Shown here: positions 5,829-6,882 of the stretch, piece after piece | Layout of the letters: the number at the start of each line of letters is the position of its first letter | Position numbering within the stretch: position 1 is the stretch's first letter | Origin: an uncultured Acidimicrobiia bacterium | GTDB taxonomy: Bacteria; Actinomycetota; Acidimicrobiia; Spongiisociales; JAENVV01 | DNA: 6,882 nucleotides | Direction: 5' to 3' | NCBI GenBank assembly: GCA_905480085.1 | Contig: CAJQPD010000007.1 | Coordinates: 1-6,882, forward strand | Position numbers and translations under genes: made by a program | Notes under the pieces: model-generated | The model's database searches: none | What the model was told of the DNA's origin: nothing | What the model saw: only the letters and a program-made list of their open reading frames with translations

Positions 5829-6425
5829 TTAGTCGTTTTCCTCGTCGACGTGTTCGACGAGCTGCCCGTTTCGCCACTCGATGTCAATCTTTGAAGTATG
5901 AGAGCTGCTTTCGAATTTGACGCCGACCTTCTGCGGGTCACTTCGCTCTTCTTCCTTGGCGGAGAATCCTGGATTTGGAACTGCCCCGAGGAGTGTCACC
6001 CGGTCCTTGCTGCCTTCGACAGTGACAGTTCCACCGACCACCGTGTAGGTCTTGACCACTGTCTTCGAACCCGGCGTTGTCGTAGTGGTTGTCGAACTCG
6101 TGGTTGCCGGCTGGCTGGGGGCCGTCGCCACCCTGACGGTGGTGGTGGTCGAGACCGTCGGCTCTGTCTCGGTCGCTTCCGTCGATGACGTGGGCGGGTG
6201 GAAAGTCTTAAGATCGGGGTCTGCGATGGTCGTGCTTGACGTGACGGGATCAAAGGTGGCCTGGATGTCTCGCTTCGGCGCCGATTCGTCGCCCTGAACG
6301 CGAAAGGCCAGCGACGCCGAATCCATCACGTTGGCGCGCACGCTTCCGACGGCTGCCGAGGTGACGCCGATGGCCGTGAGGGTGACGAGCATCCAGCCGA
6401 TTAAGATTCCGATCCGCGATCGCAT
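5829..6425 (-). CDS. Membrane-anchored protein with Ser/Thr-rich linker and small C-terminal domain, function unknown
   Basis: I do not recognise a named family. From the ATG at 6425 the 198-residue product begins with a short basic end (MRSR). One hydrophobic helix follows (about 5-28), probably a signal anchor holding the rest outside the membrane. Residues about 60-118 are a low-complexity Ser/Thr/Pro linker with runs of threonine. The C-terminal part (about 121-192) has alternating hydrophobic positions (KTYTVVGGTVTVEGS, DRVTLLGAVPNPGF, KVGVKFESSSH, KIDIEWRNGQL) that suggest a small beta-sheet domain, followed by an acidic tail. An in-frame ATG at 6545 would add 40 Arg-rich residues and overlap the divergent regulator gene, so I reject it; the true start is still not certain. 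Similar anchored proteins with Thr-rich linkers are common in actinobacteria. It faces away from a response regulator gene, so a role in envelope sensing by that system is possible. Confidence 0.7.
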   Translation of the reverse strand: MRSRIGILIGWMLVTLTAIGVTSAAVGSVRANVMDSASLAFRVQGDESAPKRDIQATFDPVTSSTTIADPDLKTFHPPTSSTEATETEPTVSTTTTVRVATAPSQPATTSSTTTTTTPGSKTVVKTYTVVGGTVTVEGSKDRVTLLGAVPNPGFSAKEEERSDPQKVGVKFESSSHTSKIDIEWRNGQLVEHVDEEND

Positions 6426-6538
6426 ACCCACATCATGGCAAGTTCTCACGGTAACTTGGTTAACGGATTGATAACCGCCGAACAAGTGTCCACTTCGACG
6501 TCGCTTGCGAACGCGTTCATGGGTACCGTGTGGTCGGA
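6426..6538. promoter_or_regulatory. Divergent intergenic region between anchored protein and response regulator
   Basis: These 113 bases must hold the 5' control signals of both flanking genes. An A/T-rich patch stands out in GC-rich surroundings: GGTAAC (6450-6455) is followed by GGTTA (6458-6462) and, after nine bases, its complement TAACC (6472-6476). This repeated GGT(T)AAC pattern could bind a regulator such as the adjacent OmpR-type protein, which often recognises repeated half-sites. No convincing -35/-10 pair was identified. Confidence 0.35.
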
Positions 6539-6882
6539 ATGCCACAAATACTGATTGTTGAAGACGACCAACGCATCCGCGAATCGTTGGCCATGAGGTT
6601 GGCTGACCGCGGCTATTCGGTCGAAACTTGCCAGGCTGCCATGCCTGGCGTGGAACGAGCCGTGTCGGGTGAGTTCGATGCCGTCGTCCTCGACCTCGGC
6701 CTACCCGATCTGGACGGTGAGCAAGCGCTACGCATGATCCGAGCAGTGAGTGCGGTGCCGGTGATTATTGCTACCGCTCGAGACGATGAGGCGGCCATCG
6801 TGCGTCTGCTTGATGCCGGGGCGGACGACTACGTCACGAAGCCGTTTTCCGCCGATCATCTGGCGGCCCGGTTGCGGGCCGT
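6539..6882 (+). CDS. OmpR-type response regulator, receiver domain (3' end outside window)
   Basis: The frame from ATG 6539 encodes 114 residues, essentially a complete receiver domain, and is open at the right edge. It begins MPQILIVEDDQRIRESLA, with the acidic pair Asp9-Asp10 that binds Mg2+. Asp52 in VVLDLGLPDLDG is the phosphate acceptor, Thr79 in IIATAR the switch residue, and Lys101 in YVTKPFSADHLAARLRA the conserved lysine; GADDYVTKPF is typical of OmpR/PhoB regulators. A winged-helix DNA-binding domain is expected beyond the window, as is a partner histidine kinase. GTG at 6530 is an alternative start that would add three residues. The gene is divergent from the membrane-anchored protein; both may be controlled from the 113 bases between them. 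Confidence 0.93.
   Translation, partial: MPQILIVEDDQRIRESLAMRLADRGYSVETCQAAMPGVERAVSGEFDAVVLDLGLPDLDGEQALRMIRAVSAVPVIIATARDDEAAIVRLLDAGADDYVTKPFSADHLAARLRA

Noticed and set aside
6052..6297. Val-rich plus-strand open frame opposite the Thr-rich linker
   Set aside because: Runs of GTG/GTC are the complement of the threonine codons of the anchored protein; it has no start context or domain of its own.
6426..6545. Longer start (ATG 6545) for the anchored protein
   Set aside because: The extension is Arg/His-rich, precedes the membrane anchor, overlaps the start of the divergent response regulator and would remove the whole intergenic control region.

Overview
The window is GC-rich bacterial DNA with densely packed genes. 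Several clues suggest a high-GC actinobacterium, perhaps of the Acidimicrobiia type: a GTG start, short overlaps between genes, and a membrane-anchored protein with a long Ser/Thr-rich linker. This placement is inferred from style only. There is no rRNA or marker gene, and other GC-rich marine or soil lineages (for example SAR202-like Chloroflexota, also known for many enolase-superfamily genes) cannot be excluded.

Layout. (1) Bases 2-409 are the 3' end of an RND efflux permease of the CzcA/CusA type, followed by a strong GC-rich hairpin. (2) A D-2-hydroxyacid dehydrogenase gene (546-1493, +) converges, with a 12-base gap, on a gene for a TctC/Bug-type solute-binding protein (1506-2435, -). 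The latter has no signal peptide. (3) Divergent from it, with 53 bases between, is a mandelate racemase/muconate lactonizing enzyme-family gene (2489-3574, +). (4) After a 126-base gap holding a candidate operator comes a translationally coupled trio: a beta-hydroxyacid dehydrogenase (3701-4576), a single-domain cupin (4573-4980) and a short MhpD/fumarylacetoacetate hydrolase-like enzyme (4977-5681). (5) Bases 5829-6425 (-) encode an unrecognised membrane-anchored protein with a Thr-rich linker. (6) An OmpR-type response regulator (6539 onward, +) runs off the right edge, divergent from it.

Working together. Genes 2-4 look like one catabolic locus for a hydroxylated or sugar-derived carboxylic acid. 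It has an acid-binding protein, an enolase-superfamily dehydratase or racemase, two hydroxyacid dehydrogenases, a cupin (isomerase or lyase type) and a 2-keto acid hydratase/hydrolase. The set resembles routes in which an acid sugar is dehydrated to a 2-keto-3-deoxy acid, oxidised, and cleaved by an FAH-fold enzyme. The substrate cannot be read from sequence. No permease and no dedicated transcription factor are in the window. The response regulator and anchored protein appear to be a separate signalling unit. No tRNA, rRNA, CRISPR, insertion sequence or phage gene was seen.
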